DNA of 32,953 bases, taken from Candidatus Goldiibacteriota bacterium. Its GTDB lineage: Bacteria > Oederibacteriota > PGYV01 > DSYL01. The position numbers and the translations under genes were made by a program. Positions 7,964 through 17,443 of this stretch are shown one piece after another; the stretch's first letter is position 1; every line of letters starts with the position of its first letter. The stretch lies in NCBI GenBank assembly GCA_026414685.1, contig JAOAIN010000061.1, positions 1-32,953 of the forward strand. Direction: 5' to 3'. The notes beneath the pieces were generated by a model that made no database searches, was not told the origin of the DNA, and was given only the letters and a program-made list of their open reading frames with translations.

Positions 7964-8695
7964 ATGGAAATAGTAATAGAAGTAAAAAATCTTACAAAGA
8001 TATATAAATCACTTGATTTCTGGAAAAAAGATACATATACAGGTATAAAAGATGTTAATTTATCCATTTACAAGGGAGAAATTTTTGGATTGCTCGGATT
8101 AAATGGTGCAGGCAAGACAACATTGATGAAAACCTTACTTGGATTATTACAACCAACTACTGGTAGTATAAAAATTTTGGGCAGTTCAATAAATAATACA
8201 GAAATAAGAAAATATATTGGATATATGCCAGAATTGCCATATTTTCCAAAATATCTTAAAGCATATGAAATATTAGAATATTTCGCTGATATTTTTAATA
8301 TACATAATAAAAGACAGAAAATATTACAAACACTTGAATTAGTTGGACTTAAGGGAAATGAATATAAGAAAATAAAAGGTTTTTCAAAGGGGATGCAATC
8401 ACGGCTTGGAATGGCTCAGGCGCTCATAAACGATCCTGAGATTCTTTTTCTTGATGAGCCGATGTCCGGTCTTGATCCACTCGGTTATAAAGAAATGAGA
8501 GATGTGCTTGTTGACCTTAATAAAAATGGTAAAACTATTTTTTTTAATTCTCATATATTAAGTGAGGTGGAAAAAATATGTGATAGAGTCGCCATTATGC
8601 ATCGGGGCCATTTAATTGAGCCTGTAAAGGTTTCATGGATAATAAAAAAATTTAAATCCGTAGAATCTTATTTTATTCACCATGTAAAGGAGTGA
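7964..8695 (+). CDS. ABC transporter ATP-binding protein (ABC-2 type exporter)
   Basis: A 243-residue ATPase with all expected motifs: Walker A GLNGAGKTT (45-53), signature FSKGMQSRLGMAQAL (140-154, a KGM variant common in ABC-2 drug/lipid exporters), Walker B ILFLDEP (160-166) with catalytic Glu165, the D-loop SGLDP and the H-loop His197. The start is supported by GAGGTGAG a few bases upstream. The next gene, eight bases away, is the matching six-helix permease. In this family the pair forms a dimeric exporter in the inner membrane. The substrate cannot be read from sequence; antibiotics, lipids, polysaccharide or a surface protein are all possible. Confidence 0.9.
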   Translation: MEIVIEVKNLTKIYKSLDFWKKDTYTGIKDVNLSIYKGEIFGLLGLNGAGKTTLMKTLLGLLQPTTGSIKILGSSINNTEIRKYIGYMPELPYFPKYLKAYEILEYFADIFNIHNKRQKILQTLELVGLKGNEYKKIKGFSKGMQSRLGMAQALINDPEILFLDEPMSGLDPLGYKEMRDVLVDLNKNGKTIFFNSHILSEVEKICDRVAIMHRGHLIEPVKVSWIIKKFKSVESYFIHHVKE

Positions 8696-8702
8696 ATATC
8701 AA

Positions 8703-9479
8703 ATGAAAAGCGTTTTAGCAGTTATTGAATACATTGTAAAACAGAATATAAGAAACAAAATGTTAAATGTGCTCACAATATTTTCTATTTTTATTATAGG
8801 TTTTTCACTTGCAATAAGTGAACTTGCCCAGGAATCTGAGATAAGAATGTTAAAGGATTTTGGCTTATTTTCTATATCGTTATTATCATTTATAACATTA
8901 TTATTGTCAGTTACAATACAGATGTTTGAAGAGACAGAACTAAAAACAATGCATATTATAATGGTGAAACCAATAAAAAGAAGTGAATATTTAATTGGTA
9001 AATATTTTGGAATAATAACAACTTTATTTATAAATATTTTATTTATGTTTATTGTATTGATGCTGGTTATCAATATAAGAGGAAGCGATCCCTGGGAGTT
9101 AAAATTATTATTATCAGTGTTTTTTATATTTATAAGTATATGTATAATTTCTTCTGTAGCAGTTTTATTTTCAGTTATTGCTACATCTGTCCCGGGTTGT
9201 GTTTTGTTTCTTTTTTTTACTTATGTTTTGGGTCATTTAACCATACATTTAAAAAAACTTGTTGCTCATTCAGAAAATACAGTTATTAAAATTATAGTGG
9301 ATATTATTTATTATGTTGTTCCAAATCTTGAATTATTTAACTTGAAAAATAAACTTGAAACGACATATGGTTTAATTGAACCTTCTTTTTTCTTGTTTAT
9401 TATAATTTATGCAATTTCTTATATATCTATAATTTTACTAATATCAATAAAATACTTTGATAAAAAAGAATTCTTTTAA
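8703..9479 (+). CDS. ABC-2 type transporter permease
   Basis: A 258-residue polytopic protein with about six hydrophobic segments (around residues 20-40, 50-75, 105-125, 133-160, 163-185 and 228-250). The loop between the second and third is polar and contains the MVKPIKRSEYLIGKYFG pattern, a typical coupling-helix region of ABC-2 permeases. The ATG lies seven bases after the ATPase stop, with AAGGAG inside the end of that gene acting as the likely ribosome binding site. It is the partner of the preceding ATPase. The TPR gene starts immediately after its stop, so the three genes are likely co-transcribed. Confidence 0.85.
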   Translation: MKSVLAVIEYIVKQNIRNKMLNVLTIFSIFIIGFSLAISELAQESEIRMLKDFGLFSISLLSFITLLLSVTIQMFEETELKTMHIIMVKPIKRSEYLIGKYFGIITTLFINILFMFIVLMLVINIRGSDPWELKLLLSVFFIFISICIISSVAVLFSVIATSVPGCVLFLFFTYVLGHLTIHLKKLVAHSENTVIKIIVDIIYYVVPNLELFNLKNKLETTYGLIEPSFFLFIIIYAISYISIILLISIKYFDKKEFF

Positions 9480-9483
9480 AAAT

Positions 9484-10188
9484 ATGATAAAAAAAATTTT
9501 AAAATTTACATTTTTATTTTTTTTGATAATAGCTTGTTGTATTAGTAATTATATTGCTACCAAAGATTTATTCAAAAACCAACCTGAATGGTATTTTTTA
9601 AGAAAACATTCTTTTAAAAAATTCAATCATATTTTAAGTGCTGCAATGGGTTTCAGAGCAGTTATGGCTGATTTTGAATACATATATTTTCTGCAATATT
9701 ATGGAGATCCGGCTAATAAAAGAGAGAGATACATTAAATTATATTCAATTTTTGATTCCATAACAGATATTGATCCACATTTTATTTTTACTTATACATT
9801 TGGTAGTGCTATTTTGGCTTTTGATGTAAAAAGATATGATGAGGCCATTTCATTGATAAAAAAAGGATTGAAATATAATCCTACATTGTGGAGGTTGAGA
9901 TTATATCTTGGAGCCATTGTTTATAAAGAATTAGAAGATAAAGAAAAATATGTAAGTTATCTTGAAGAAGCACTCAAATACGATGATCATCCAGCAATGA
10001 TAGAAAGAATATTAGGACATATTTATGAACAATATAAAACTCCTGATGAGGTAGTTGCTTACTGGGTTAAAATTTATAAAATCACAAAAGATAAAGAAAC
10101 ACGGCAGCATGCCTACAAAAAAATAATTCATTATATTGAGAGTAAAAAAATAAAAAATCCTGAATCAATTTTAGAACAGATAAAATGA
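9484..10188 (+). CDS. membrane-anchored or lipoprotein TPR-repeat protein
   Basis: A 234-residue protein from ATG 9484; the track start is a TTG at 9457 inside the permease gene, and neither start has a clear Shine-Dalgarno. The N-terminus is [19 protein letters not shown]. The IIAC fits a lipobox, so it may be a lipoprotein, or the segment may be a simple anchor. The rest is helical. Repeats such as [28 protein letters not shown] and [26 protein letters not shown] have TPR spacing, implying a protein-binding scaffold. Position after an ABC-2 exporter suggests an accessory on the periplasmic side. The stop overlaps the uvrA start (ATGA), so uvrA translation may depend on this gene. Confidence 0.75.
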   Translation: MIKKILKFTFLFFLIIACCISNYIATKDLFKNQPEWYFLRKHSFKKFNHILSAAMGFRAVMADFEYIYFLQYYGDPANKRERYIKLYSIFDSITDIDPHFIFTYTFGSAILAFDVKRYDEAISLIKKGLKYNPTLWRLRLYLGAIVYKELEDKEKYVSYLEEALKYDDHPAMIERILGHIYEQYKTPDEVVAYWVKIYKITKDKETRQHAYKKIIHYIESKKIKNPESILEQIK

Positions 10189-12251
10189 CCAAATATATAG
10201 TAATAAACGGAGCACGTGAGCATAATCTAAAAAATATAAATTTAAAAATTCCACGTGATAAACTGGTTGTTATAACTGGTGTATCTGGTTCTGGAAAATC
10301 ATCACTTGCCTTTGACACCATATATGCAGAAGGTCAAAGAAGATATGTGGAGTCATTATCTGCTTATGCCAGGCAGTTCTTAGGACAGATGCAGAAACCA
10401 GATGTAGATTCAATAGAAGGTTTATCTCCTGCAATTGCAATAGAACAGCGTAGTGCTGGAGCAAATCCACGTTCAACTGTTGGAACAATAACAGAAATTT
10501 ATGATTATTTAAGATTATTATATGCAAGAATTGGTATTCCTCATTGTCCTAATTGTAAAATACCAATAAAGTCCCAGACAGTGCAGCAGATTGTGGATAG
10601 AATACTCAAAATACCTGAAAAAACAAAAATTATGATACTGGCACCTGTTGTAAGAGGTAGAAAAGGAGAATACAATAAATTATTTGAAAATATTAAAAAA
10701 GAAGGTTTTTTAAGAGTACGAGTAGATGGTGAAGTAAAATCTCTTGATGAAAAGATAATTCTTGATAAAAATAAAAAACATTCAATAGAAATAGTCATAG
10801 ATAGAATTGAAACTGGAAATATAAATAAAAAACGTATAACAGAATCTGTAGAACTTGCCTTAAAAATTGGAGAGGGAATAATAATAATAAATCAGATAAA
10901 AGATAATCAAGATATGCTTTTTTCAGATAAATTATCCTGCCCTAACTGTGATTTTTCAATGGCAAAACTGGAGCCACGGATATTTTCATTTAATAATCCT
11001 TATGGTGCATGTCCTGTATGTACTGGATTAGGAAGTCGTGTTGAAGTTGATCCCAAACTTGTTGTTGATGAGGAACTAAGCATTAATGAAGGTGCACTTA
11101 AACCATGGACAAATCAGGAAAGTTATTACTGGCATCTTGTAACGGGTCTTGCAAAGCATATGAATTTTTCTCTTGGAACTCCATTTAAAAAGTTACCAGC
11201 AAATGTTAAAAATGCACTTCTATATGGTCTAAGTGAGGATATCAAATTTCATTACAAGGGTTTTGCAAGCGAATGGAAGCATTACGGACAATTTGAAGGT
11301 TTAATTCCATTTCTTGAAAGAAGATATAAGGAAACAGAAACAGAAAGAATAAGAGAAGAGATATTTGAAAAATATATGGAAGAAAAAGAATGCAGTGCAT
11401 GCAATGGTAAAAGATTAAAGCCGGAATCTCTGTCTGTTTTAATTGAAAAGAAATCAATAATTGATATCACTGAAATGTCCATAGAGAATTGTTATGAATT
11501 TTTTAATAATTTAAAACTTTCTGAAAAAGAAGAAATAATAGCAAGACAGATTCTAAAAGAAATAAAAGGTAGATTACAATTTTTAATCAACGTTGGTCTA
11601 TCTTATCTTACATTGGATAGAAAAGCAGGGACATTATCGGGTGGTGAATTTCAAAGAATTCATCTTGCGACACAGATAGGAGTGGGGCTTGTAGGTGTTT
11701 TATATATTCTTGATGAGCCCTCCATTGGATTGCATCAGAGGGATAATCAAAAACTTTTAAATACTCTGAAAACATTAAGAGATTTAGGAAATACTGTTAT
11801 TGTTGTTGAACATGATGAAGAAACAATATTGAATGCTGATTATATAGTTGATATGGGACCTGGACCAGGTGTTCATGGCGGAGAAGTTGTTGTTGCTGGT
11901 GATATCAATCAACTTATTAAATCAAAAAATTCAATAACTGCAAAATATCTTTTAAATAAAGAGAAAATTAAAATAAAAACTAAAAGAAGACAATTCAGCG
12001 GTGTCTTGGAAATAACAGGAGTAAATAAAAATAATTTAAAAAATTTAAATGTAAAGTTTCCACTCGGTGCTTTTATATGCATCACAGGAGTATCCGGCTC
12101 CGGTAAATCATCACTAATTGCTGAAACATTATATCCTGCATTAACTTACGAAGTTTACAGGGGTATTCATAAACCATCAGGTTATAAGGAACTTAAAAAC
12201 TGGAATTTAATTGATAAAGTTATTGAAATAGATCAATCACCCATAGGTTGA
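10185..12251 (+). CDS. uvrA: UvrA, N-terminal 688 residues up to an in-frame TGA
   Basis: The damage-recognition ATPase of nucleotide excision repair, cut after residue 688. It contains the first ATP site (GVSGSGKSS at 32-40), the ARQFLGQM segment of the family, zinc-finger cysteines (CPNC near the start of the first insertion, CPNC/CPVC and CSAC later), the first signature [13 protein letters not shown] and Walker [17 protein letters not shown]. The second Walker [10 protein letters not shown] then follows at ~636. The frame stops at TGA 12249-12251, straight after DQSPIG, where the family has [16 protein letters not shown]. As it stands this polypeptide lacks the second signature and second Walker B and should not be a working UvrA. 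The start overlaps the TPR gene by four bases (ATGA). See the next two entries. Confidence 0.93.
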   Translation: MTKYIVINGAREHNLKNINLKIPRDKLVVITGVSGSGKSSLAFDTIYAEGQRRYVESLSAYARQFLGQMQKPDVDSIEGLSPAIAIEQRSAGANPRSTVGTITEIYDYLRLLYARIGIPHCPNCKIPIKSQTVQQIVDRILKIPEKTKIMILAPVVRGRKGEYNKLFENIKKEGFLRVRVDGEVKSLDEKIILDKNKKHSIEIVIDRIETGNINKKRITESVELALKIGEGIIIINQIKDNQDMLFSDKLSCPNCDFSMAKLEPRIFSFNNPYGACPVCTGLGSRVEVDPKLVVDEELSINEGALKPWTNQESYYWHLVTGLAKHMNFSLGTPFKKLPANVKNALLYGLSEDIKFHYKGFASEWKHYGQFEGLIPFLERRYKETETERIREEIFEKYMEEKECSACNGKRLKPESLSVLIEKKSIIDITEMSIENCYEFFNNLKLSEKEEIIARQILKEIKGRLQFLINVGLSYLTLDRKAGTLSGGEFQRIHLATQIGVGLVGVLYILDEPSIGLHQRDNQKLLNTLKTLRDLGNTVIVVEHDEETILNADYIVDMGPGPGVHGGEVVVAGDINQLIKSKNSITAKYLLNKEKIKIKTKRRQFSGVLEITGVNKNNLKNLNVKFPLGAFICITGVSGSGKSSLIAETLYPALTYEVYRGIHKPSGYKELKNWNLIDKVIEIDQSPIG
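12249..12251 (+). other. uvrA: in-frame TGA replacing a conserved Arg codon of uvrA
   Basis: The frame is unchanged on both sides: 10185, 12249 and 12369 are all in the same phase, and codons on either side match UvrA exactly. One base change restores Arg (CGA or AGA to TGA). TGA is an ordinary stop elsewhere in this window (for example 4155-4157, 8693-8695, 29277-29279) and Trp is encoded by TGG. Thus the code is standard here. The alternatives are a real nonsense mutation, a sequencing or assembly error, or readthrough. Confidence 0.9.
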
Positions 12252-13001
12252 ACTCCAAGATCCAATCCAGCAACTTATACGGGTGTTTTTACTGAAATCA
12301 GAGAACTTTTTGCAAATACAAAGGAAGCACGTCTGCGTGGTTATGGCCCAGGTAGGTTTTCTTTTAATGTGCGTGGTGGTAGATGTGAAGCGTGTGCTGG
12401 TGATGGAATTATTAAAATTGAGATGCATTTTTTACCAGATGTCTATGTGCCTTGCGAGGAATGTAAGGGTAAGAGATATAACAGAGAAACACTTGAAATT
12501 TTATACAAAGATAAAAATATCGCAGAAGTTCTTGAAATGCGTGTGGAAGAGGCCCTGAAATTTTTTGAAAATATACCAGGTATAAAAAGAATTCTCGAAA
12601 CCCTTGATGAAGTCGGACTTGGATATATTCAGCTTGGTCAATCAGCCACAACATTATCGGGCGGTGAAGCGCAGAGAGTAAAACTAGCAACTGAATTATC
12701 CAGAAAATCAACTGGAAAAACATTATATATGCTTGATGAGCCAACAACAGGACTTCATTTTGCAGATATTGAAAAACTTTTAAATGTTTTAAACAAACTT
12801 GTTGATATGGGAAATACAGTGATAGTTGTTGAACATAATCTTGATATAATTAAAAATGCTGACTGGATAATTGATTTAGGACCAGAAGGTGGAGATAAAG
12901 GTGGTTTTATTGTTGCCGAAGGCACTCCTGAGGATATTATGAAAAATAAAAATTCATACACGGGACAGTATTTAAGTAAATATTTAAAAAGAAACCTTTG
13001 A
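12252..13001 (+). pseudogene. uvrA: UvrA C-terminal part, downstream of the TGA
   Basis: Continues in frame from the stop with [20 protein letters not shown], a hallmark of UvrA. It carries the second zinc finger ([11 protein letters not shown] and [10 protein letters not shown]), the second signature [16 protein letters not shown] and second Walker [14 protein letters not shown], with the H-loop in VVEHNLDII. With the N-terminal part the total is 938 codons excluding the final stop, the normal UvrA length, so no other lesion is present. The track's ORF at 12369 begins at a GTG with no Shine-Dalgarno and is probably not a true start. Conservation after the stop is intact, so the event is very recent or not real. 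The final TGA is followed directly by TAA. Confidence 0.9.
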
Positions 13002-13165
13002 TAAAATTTTTGTAAAAAATGTTAAAAAGTATTGATAAATTATAGAGCTTATAATATTTTACTCTTTTTATAAATTTAATTTTTCATTTATAATAAATAA
13101 TTAATATGATTAAAAATTACAACACAATCCCATTCTTTAATGCACTTTTGGAAAAAAATATACAT

Positions 13166-13193
13166 TTGACATTGAATAAATTTATTATATAAT
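13166..13193 (+). promoter_or_regulatory. sigma-70 promoter for the outer-membrane protein gene at 13223
   Basis: TTGACA at 13166-13171, 16-base spacer, TATAAT at 13188-13193. It predicts a short leader of about 20-25 bases before the AAGGA ribosome binding site and ATG 13223. This is one of the two best consensus promoters in the window. The rest of the 221-base gap 13002-13222 shows only AT-rich sequence. Confidence 0.75.
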
Positions 13194-13222
13194 TATATAA
13201 AATTAATTAATAAGGAACAAAT

Positions 13223-13840
13223 ATGAAGAAATTATTAATGATTATTTTTTTCTTATCAATAATTATAAATTCTAATTGTTTTACAATACAGAATTCCACT
13301 GGAAGATTTGATGTCGGGATTGGCTATGGTTTAACTTCTATTTACCTAAATATGAATTCTTTTGAATTACACGCATTATATAATACAAATGAAGTATTTT
13401 ACATAGGTGCGAGATTTTTATATTTTAACTCATACAGTTATGAATCTATAATCCCCACAACAGGCTATAATACATCCTTCAATGACATTTCTTTATTATT
13501 TGGAATGCAATTTGGTAATTTCAATGAAAGATTTCAATTTGTTTTAAATTTACTTGCAGGATTTGCTTTTGCAGAAAGACAATATGGTGATATATCTACA
13601 TTTGACCCTGTAATATTAAAAAATACATTAAATAATGAAAATCTTACATTTTTTTCACCTTCTTTTGAATTTGGATTAAATTGTTATTTAACTCAAAATT
13701 TTATAATAAATTCAACTTTATCAGTAAAACTTGTCAGAATTAAAGATATGGACTGGGAACATAGACCTTGGCTTATCCAGTTAGGCGAAGAGGATGCATT
13801 TTTATTATACATTCCTGTTCGTCTTGCCTGGAGATTTTAG
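13223..13840 (+). CDS. outer-membrane beta-barrel protein
   Basis: A 205-residue protein with a signal peptide (MKKLLMIIFFLSIIINSNC, cleavage probably after the Cys/Phe region; the INSNC sequence could also be read as a weak lipobox). The mature part has amphipathic strands such as RFDVGIGYGLTSIYLNM, FELHALYNTNEVFYIGARFLYF and FIINSTLSVKLVRI, and it ends in VRLAWRF with a terminal Phe, the classic signal for barrel assembly by BamA. The size suits an eight-stranded OmpW/OmpX-like barrel. It has its own strong promoter and lies three bases before the next gene, with which it is co-transcribed. The substrate or role is unknown. Confidence 0.7.
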   Translation: MKKLLMIIFFLSIIINSNCFTIQNSTGRFDVGIGYGLTSIYLNMNSFELHALYNTNEVFYIGARFLYFNSYSYESIIPTTGYNTSFNDISLLFGMQFGNFNERFQFVLNLLAGFAFAERQYGDISTFDPVILKNTLNNENLTFFSPSFEFGLNCYLTQNFIINSTLSVKLVRIKDMDWEHRPWLIQLGEEDAFLLYIPVRLAWRF

Positions 13841-13843
13841 TAT

Positions 13844-15367
13844 ATGAGAGTAATTATTTTTTTAATAATAGCATTATACATAGTGCCATATTTTAATTAT
13901 GCAGCTATTGTAAATCCAGATTCAAATACTATTGTAGTGCAATCAATTGAAAATAAAAACATAAATGAAATTAACAAATTAAAAAAAGAATTATATCAAA
14001 AAGCATTAACCTCATATAAACAAGGACTTGCTTATGAAAAAGAAGGGAATTATAAAAAAGCATTTCTTGAATATCAAAAGGTTTTACAAACAAAAATAAA
14101 ATATCCGCAAATTTATAAAAGGATAGGAATGTGTTATTATTATTTTGGAAATTATGAATATGCAATTAAATATTTTCAGGAATATCTAAAATATTTTCCA
14201 AATGATAATAACATAAAAAATTATATACCAAAATTACAACAGCAATTAAAATTTAAAGAAATAAAATATCTTGAATCAACTGCTCCTACCGCTGAATTTA
14301 AATCACCATTATCAGCAGTTTTATTTTCTCATATTGATTTGCTGCCGCCTGCAATATGTTATCAGGGTTATGGTAATTTTTACAGTAGAAACAGGGGACA
14401 GAGTTGGCTCCCTGTTTCATCTTCTATGTCCTTACTTGGCACTTTTGCTTTTGCAGGTGGAGTTGCACTTCAATTGAATTCTAAAAATTTAGATCCTTTA
14501 TTTTATTCTTTATATAGTTTTGGAGCTTATCTTATTTCTTCGGCTTTTATATTTGACCTTTTTTCCAGTCCATTCATTGCAACTGAATCAACCGAAAATT
14601 TCATTTATCATGCAAAAACAAATAATGTAAAATTACAAGAGCAAAAGGTTGATTATAAAGATCCAGCATTAACTGGACTAATATCAATAATTGGTGGTTC
14701 AATTATTCCTGGAGCGGGCCATTTTTTTGCAGGCGACAATGACACTGCAATAAAATTATTAGTCATCACCCCATTGATTGCTGGAACCACTTGCGGAGTA
14801 GGCCTTGTATTAAAAAATAATGAAGACCCTGATACTGCAAAAATTGGTGAATATGTTTTATGGGGTGGACTTGGAGTATATAGTATAATGCGTTTAATTG
14901 ATTTTTATGGTTCATTATTACATTGCGACAAAATATCAGAAGAATATTATAAACAACTTGTAAATCCAAATAGTAAATTTGTATTAAAAGAAAAAAAACA
15001 AGAAAAGGAACCCTGGATCGCATTTTTAATTTCATTATTACCCATCCCTGGTTCTGGCAATTTTTATGCTGAAAATTACTGGACAGCAGGAACTCTGGCA
15101 GGTACAGGTTTAGCAAGTGCAATAACTTATTTTTCCATTACAGAATCTAATGATACAACAAAAATTTTAAAATATACATTTCTTGGAATTACTTGTTTAA
15201 CAAAACTATATGATATTTTATCTGCCCCTGGCTATGCTACAATTTTCAATGCAGTATATACCGACAAATTAGAGAAAGAAAAGTCATTAAAAAAATCTGA
15301 TAATATTTTTATATATCCAACTTTATTTTCAAATAATTTGGGAATTTCAATTTCTTACAAATTTTAA
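13844..15367 (+). CDS. TPR protein with three-fold hydrophobic repeat
   Basis: A 507-residue protein. A signal peptide (~1-20) precedes a TPR region (~46-135: YKQGLAYEKEGNYKKAFLEYQKVL, IGMCYYYFGNYEYAIKYFQEYL). The rest is three related blocks at about 152-258, 272-372 and 390-476. Each begins with a small-residue turn, PPAICYQGYGNFY, IIPGAGHFFAG and PIPGSGNFYAE. Each continues with two hydrophobic helices and an (I/L)xDxx segment. The blocks look like repeated glycine-rich helical hairpins, somewhat like P13- or DUF5683-type envelope proteins; that comparison is tentative. The N-terminal TPR would lie in the periplasm, and the repeat region would be membrane-embedded. It is co-transcribed with the barrel gene three bases upstream. 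The function is unknown. Confidence 0.7.
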   Translation: MRVIIFLIIALYIVPYFNYAAIVNPDSNTIVVQSIENKNINEINKLKKELYQKALTSYKQGLAYEKEGNYKKAFLEYQKVLQTKIKYPQIYKRIGMCYYYFGNYEYAIKYFQEYLKYFPNDNNIKNYIPKLQQQLKFKEIKYLESTAPTAEFKSPLSAVLFSHIDLLPPAICYQGYGNFYSRNRGQSWLPVSSSMSLLGTFAFAGGVALQLNSKNLDPLFYSLYSFGAYLISSAFIFDLFSSPFIATESTENFIYHAKTNNVKLQEQKVDYKDPALTGLISIIGGSIIPGAGHFFAGDNDTAIKLLVITPLIAGTTCGVGLVLKNNEDPDTAKIGEYVLWGGLGVYSIMRLIDFYGSLLHCDKISEEYYKQLVNPNSKFVLKEKKQEKEPWIAFLISLLPIPGSGNFYAENYWTAGTLAGTGLASAITYFSITESNDTTKILKYTFLGITCLTKLYDILSAPGYATIFNAVYTDKLEKEKSLKKSDNIFIYPTLFSNNLGISISYKF

Positions 15368-15420
15368 TTTTTCACTTTTTTCAAAAAAATATATTTTTTA
15401 ATTTTTATTATATTTATTAA

Positions 15421-15442
15421 CGAAAATATAATAAAATTTTCG
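15421..15442. repeat. 7-bp inverted repeat upstream of the NHL gene promoter
   Basis: CGAAAAT, eight bases, ATTTTCG: a perfect palindromic pair lying about 20 bases before the -35 box at 15461. No T-tract follows on either strand, so it does not look like a terminator. It could be an operator, or chance in AT-rich DNA. Confidence 0.35.
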
Positions 15443-15460
15443 TAAAAAAATACAATAAAA

Positions 15461-15489
15461 TTGACAAATTTATAAAAAATTGATATAAT
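15461..15489 (+). promoter_or_regulatory. consensus sigma-70 promoter for the NHL-repeat gene
   Basis: TTGACA at 15461-15466, a 17-base spacer and TATAAT at 15484-15489: perfect boxes and spacing. It should start transcription near 15496, about 50 bases before ATG 15546, and probably also drives the PilZ gene. Confidence 0.8.
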
Positions 15490-15545
15490 TTATATATGGG
15501 AGTAGAAGTTAATTGAAAATTCATAGAGAAAAGGAGGTGAGGAAG

Positions 15546-17426
15546 ATGAAAATAATTATGTTGATTTATTTATTATTTTTCCTTTTTATGGACTCATATG
15601 CTAACTATAATCAAGCCATTTATATAATGGATACAGGAAATAATAGGATTCAAAAATATTCTTTAAATAGTGAATTTATATTATTATGGGGACAATATGG
15701 CAAAGAACCAGGAATGTTTATATCACCATCATCAGTGGCAATATCAAGAGACGGTAATTATATTTATGTTGTTGATACAGCAAATAACAGAATACAAAAA
15801 TTCACATCATCTGGCGAGTTTCTAACATTATGGGGTGGCCCAAATTATGGCACAGTAAATGGTATGTTTGCCAGTCCATCATGTATTGCAGTTAATTTTG
15901 AAAATGGTCAGGATTTTATTTATGTTGCAGATACAGGAAATAACAGAATACAGAAGTTTGACAGTTATGGTAACTGGATAAGTAATATAACCGGATTTAA
16001 TAATCCTCAGGGAATAACAGCAGATTATAATTTTAATTATTTATATGTTGCTGATACAGGAAATAATAAAATTAAAAAATATGATATAAGGGGGAATTTA
16101 ATTCAGGAGTGGGGCGGCTATGGAATAACACCAGGTAAATTCAGGTATCCAAGAGATCTTGCTGTTGATAAAAACAATAAAATATATGTAGCTGATGGAT
16201 TGAATTACAGAATACAGAAATTCACTTCTGAGGGAGTGTTTGAATTACTATGGGGAAGTAAAGGAAGTAATAATGGTCAGTTTTTGGATCATTTTGGTGT
16301 TGCCGTGGATAATGATAATAATGTTTATGTTGCGGATGCAGGAAATAATAGGATTCAAAAATTCACTGAAAATGGGCAATGGATAAGCAGTATTGGAAAC
16401 ATCAATCAGGGTTTTAATCCAGGAGAATTTTATTATCCACAGGGAATAGAAGTTTATATAGAGAGACCTTTGATTTATCCTACGGAAATTATTAACACTC
16501 CTACACAAGAAGAAATTACTCCGACTTTGACTTTCACTTGGACAACTAATCCAACAGAAACATTTACAAGCACTGTTATTCCTACAAGGGAAGAACTAAT
16601 AAAAGAAAATCTAGAGGAAAGTGAAAATACTCCAACATTTACACCTACAGATATTATGCTGGAGATAGAAACCCCTGTTGCAATAGAAACAGAAATAACA
16701 CCTTTTATAACTCCAACATCAACAGATAAACAATGCGAACTGTATTATTCCATTGAATACAATAAAAAGAAATATTTTCATGGTAAATTCATAAAATACA
16801 AAAACTTTATGAAAAAATATAATAAGAATATATGGAATGAAAAAATATCAATATATGAAAATGAATGTGGGGGTTATATTTATGAATTTGAAATGTATAA
16901 CCTAAAAATTTATGTATATGATATTTCAGGATGTTATCTTGATGAAATTGAAGAATTGATAGCAATGAAAAATAAGTTCAGAAAAGGACATTTTTATAGC
17001 TGGTTTATAAAAAAATGTATGAAAAAAAGTTATTATGGAATTGATAAGATTGATGAGATGACTATAATCAGTGTTGTAAAAAATATTTTAAAAGATGCAA
17101 GTGTTGATTACATAAGCAAAACTACTGATACTTTTGAAGAACTTGATGAAACCAATACATTTAATTATCCCAATCCATTCAAAGACAGGACAACTATAAG
17201 ATTTTCTCTTGATAAACCCCAAAATGTAAAAATAATTATTTCAGATATTAATGGAAAAATTATATGGCAAAAATATCTTATGTCATATGAAACACGACAA
17301 GGTGTTAATTATCTTGAATGGACTGGTGTTAATGATTATAGAATGAGAATATCAAATGGAACGTATATTTACAGAATAATTACAGATGAAAAAATAGTAG
17401 TTAAAAAATTTGTTATACTCAAATAG
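15546..17426 (+). CDS. secreted NHL-repeat surface protein with Thr-rich linker and FlgD-like tail
   Basis: A 626-residue protein from ATG 15546, which has a perfect AAGGAGGTGA ribosome binding site at 15531-15540; the track start is an upstream TTG. A signal peptide (MKIIMLIYLLFFLFMDSYA) precedes six or seven NHL blades marked by repeated DTGNNRIQK(Y/F) (~residues 20-310), forming a beta-propeller. A short Thr/Pro linker follows (~320-410), then a charged, cysteine-containing region (~410-540). A C-terminal FlgD-like domain starting FNYPNPFKDRTTIRF and ending NGTYIYRII completes it. This tail mirrors the one at the left edge of the window. Expected location is the cell surface, where NHL propellers usually bind proteins or sugars. 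No catalytic motif is visible. Confidence 0.85.
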   Translation: MKIIMLIYLLFFLFMDSYANYNQAIYIMDTGNNRIQKYSLNSEFILLWGQYGKEPGMFISPSSVAISRDGNYIYVVDTANNRIQKFTSSGEFLTLWGGPNYGTVNGMFASPSCIAVNFENGQDFIYVADTGNNRIQKFDSYGNWISNITGFNNPQGITADYNFNYLYVADTGNNKIKKYDIRGNLIQEWGGYGITPGKFRYPRDLAVDKNNKIYVADGLNYRIQKFTSEGVFELLWGSKGSNNGQFLDHFGVAVDNDNNVYVADAGNNRIQKFTENGQWISSIGNINQGFNPGEFYYPQGIEVYIERPLIYPTEIINTPTQEEITPTLTFTWTTNPTETFTSTVIPTREELIKENLEESENTPTFTPTDIMLEIETPVAIETEITPFITPTSTDKQCELYYSIEYNKKKYFHGKFIKYKNFMKKYNKNIWNEKISIYENECGGYIYEFEMYNLKIYVYDISGCYLDEIEELIAMKNKFRKGHFYSWFIKKCMKKSYYGIDKIDEMTIISVVKNILKDASVDYISKTTDTFEELDETNTFNYPNPFKDRTTIRFSLDKPQNVKIIISDINGKIIWQKYLMSYETRQGVNYLEWTGVNDYRMRISNGTYIYRIITDEKIVVKKFVILK

Positions 17427-17443
17427 GAAACGAGGTGATATTT

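Noticed and set aside
12249-12251. Genetic code change or selenocysteine at the uvrA TGA
   Set aside because: TGA ends at least five other genes here, often in tight ATGA overlaps, and Trp uses TGG. The position is Arg in UvrA, not Cys, and I see no convincing stem-loop structure just downstream.
12369-13001. Independent 210-residue ATPase gene
   Set aside because: It is the in-frame continuation of uvrA; conserved UvrA sequence extends upstream of this GTG to the TGA.
13030-13070. Intrinsic terminator after uvrA (agag...ctct followed by a T run)
   Set aside because: The stem is only four base pairs with a long AT loop; not better than chance in this composition.
14766-15122. - strand ORF of 118 residues and other antisense ORFs inside genes
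   Set aside because: Leu/His-rich shadow translations of well-supported + strand genes without start signals.
15421-15442. The 7-bp inverted repeat as a terminator of the upstream gene
   Set aside because: No run of T follows the second arm on either strand; kept only as a weak repeat entry.
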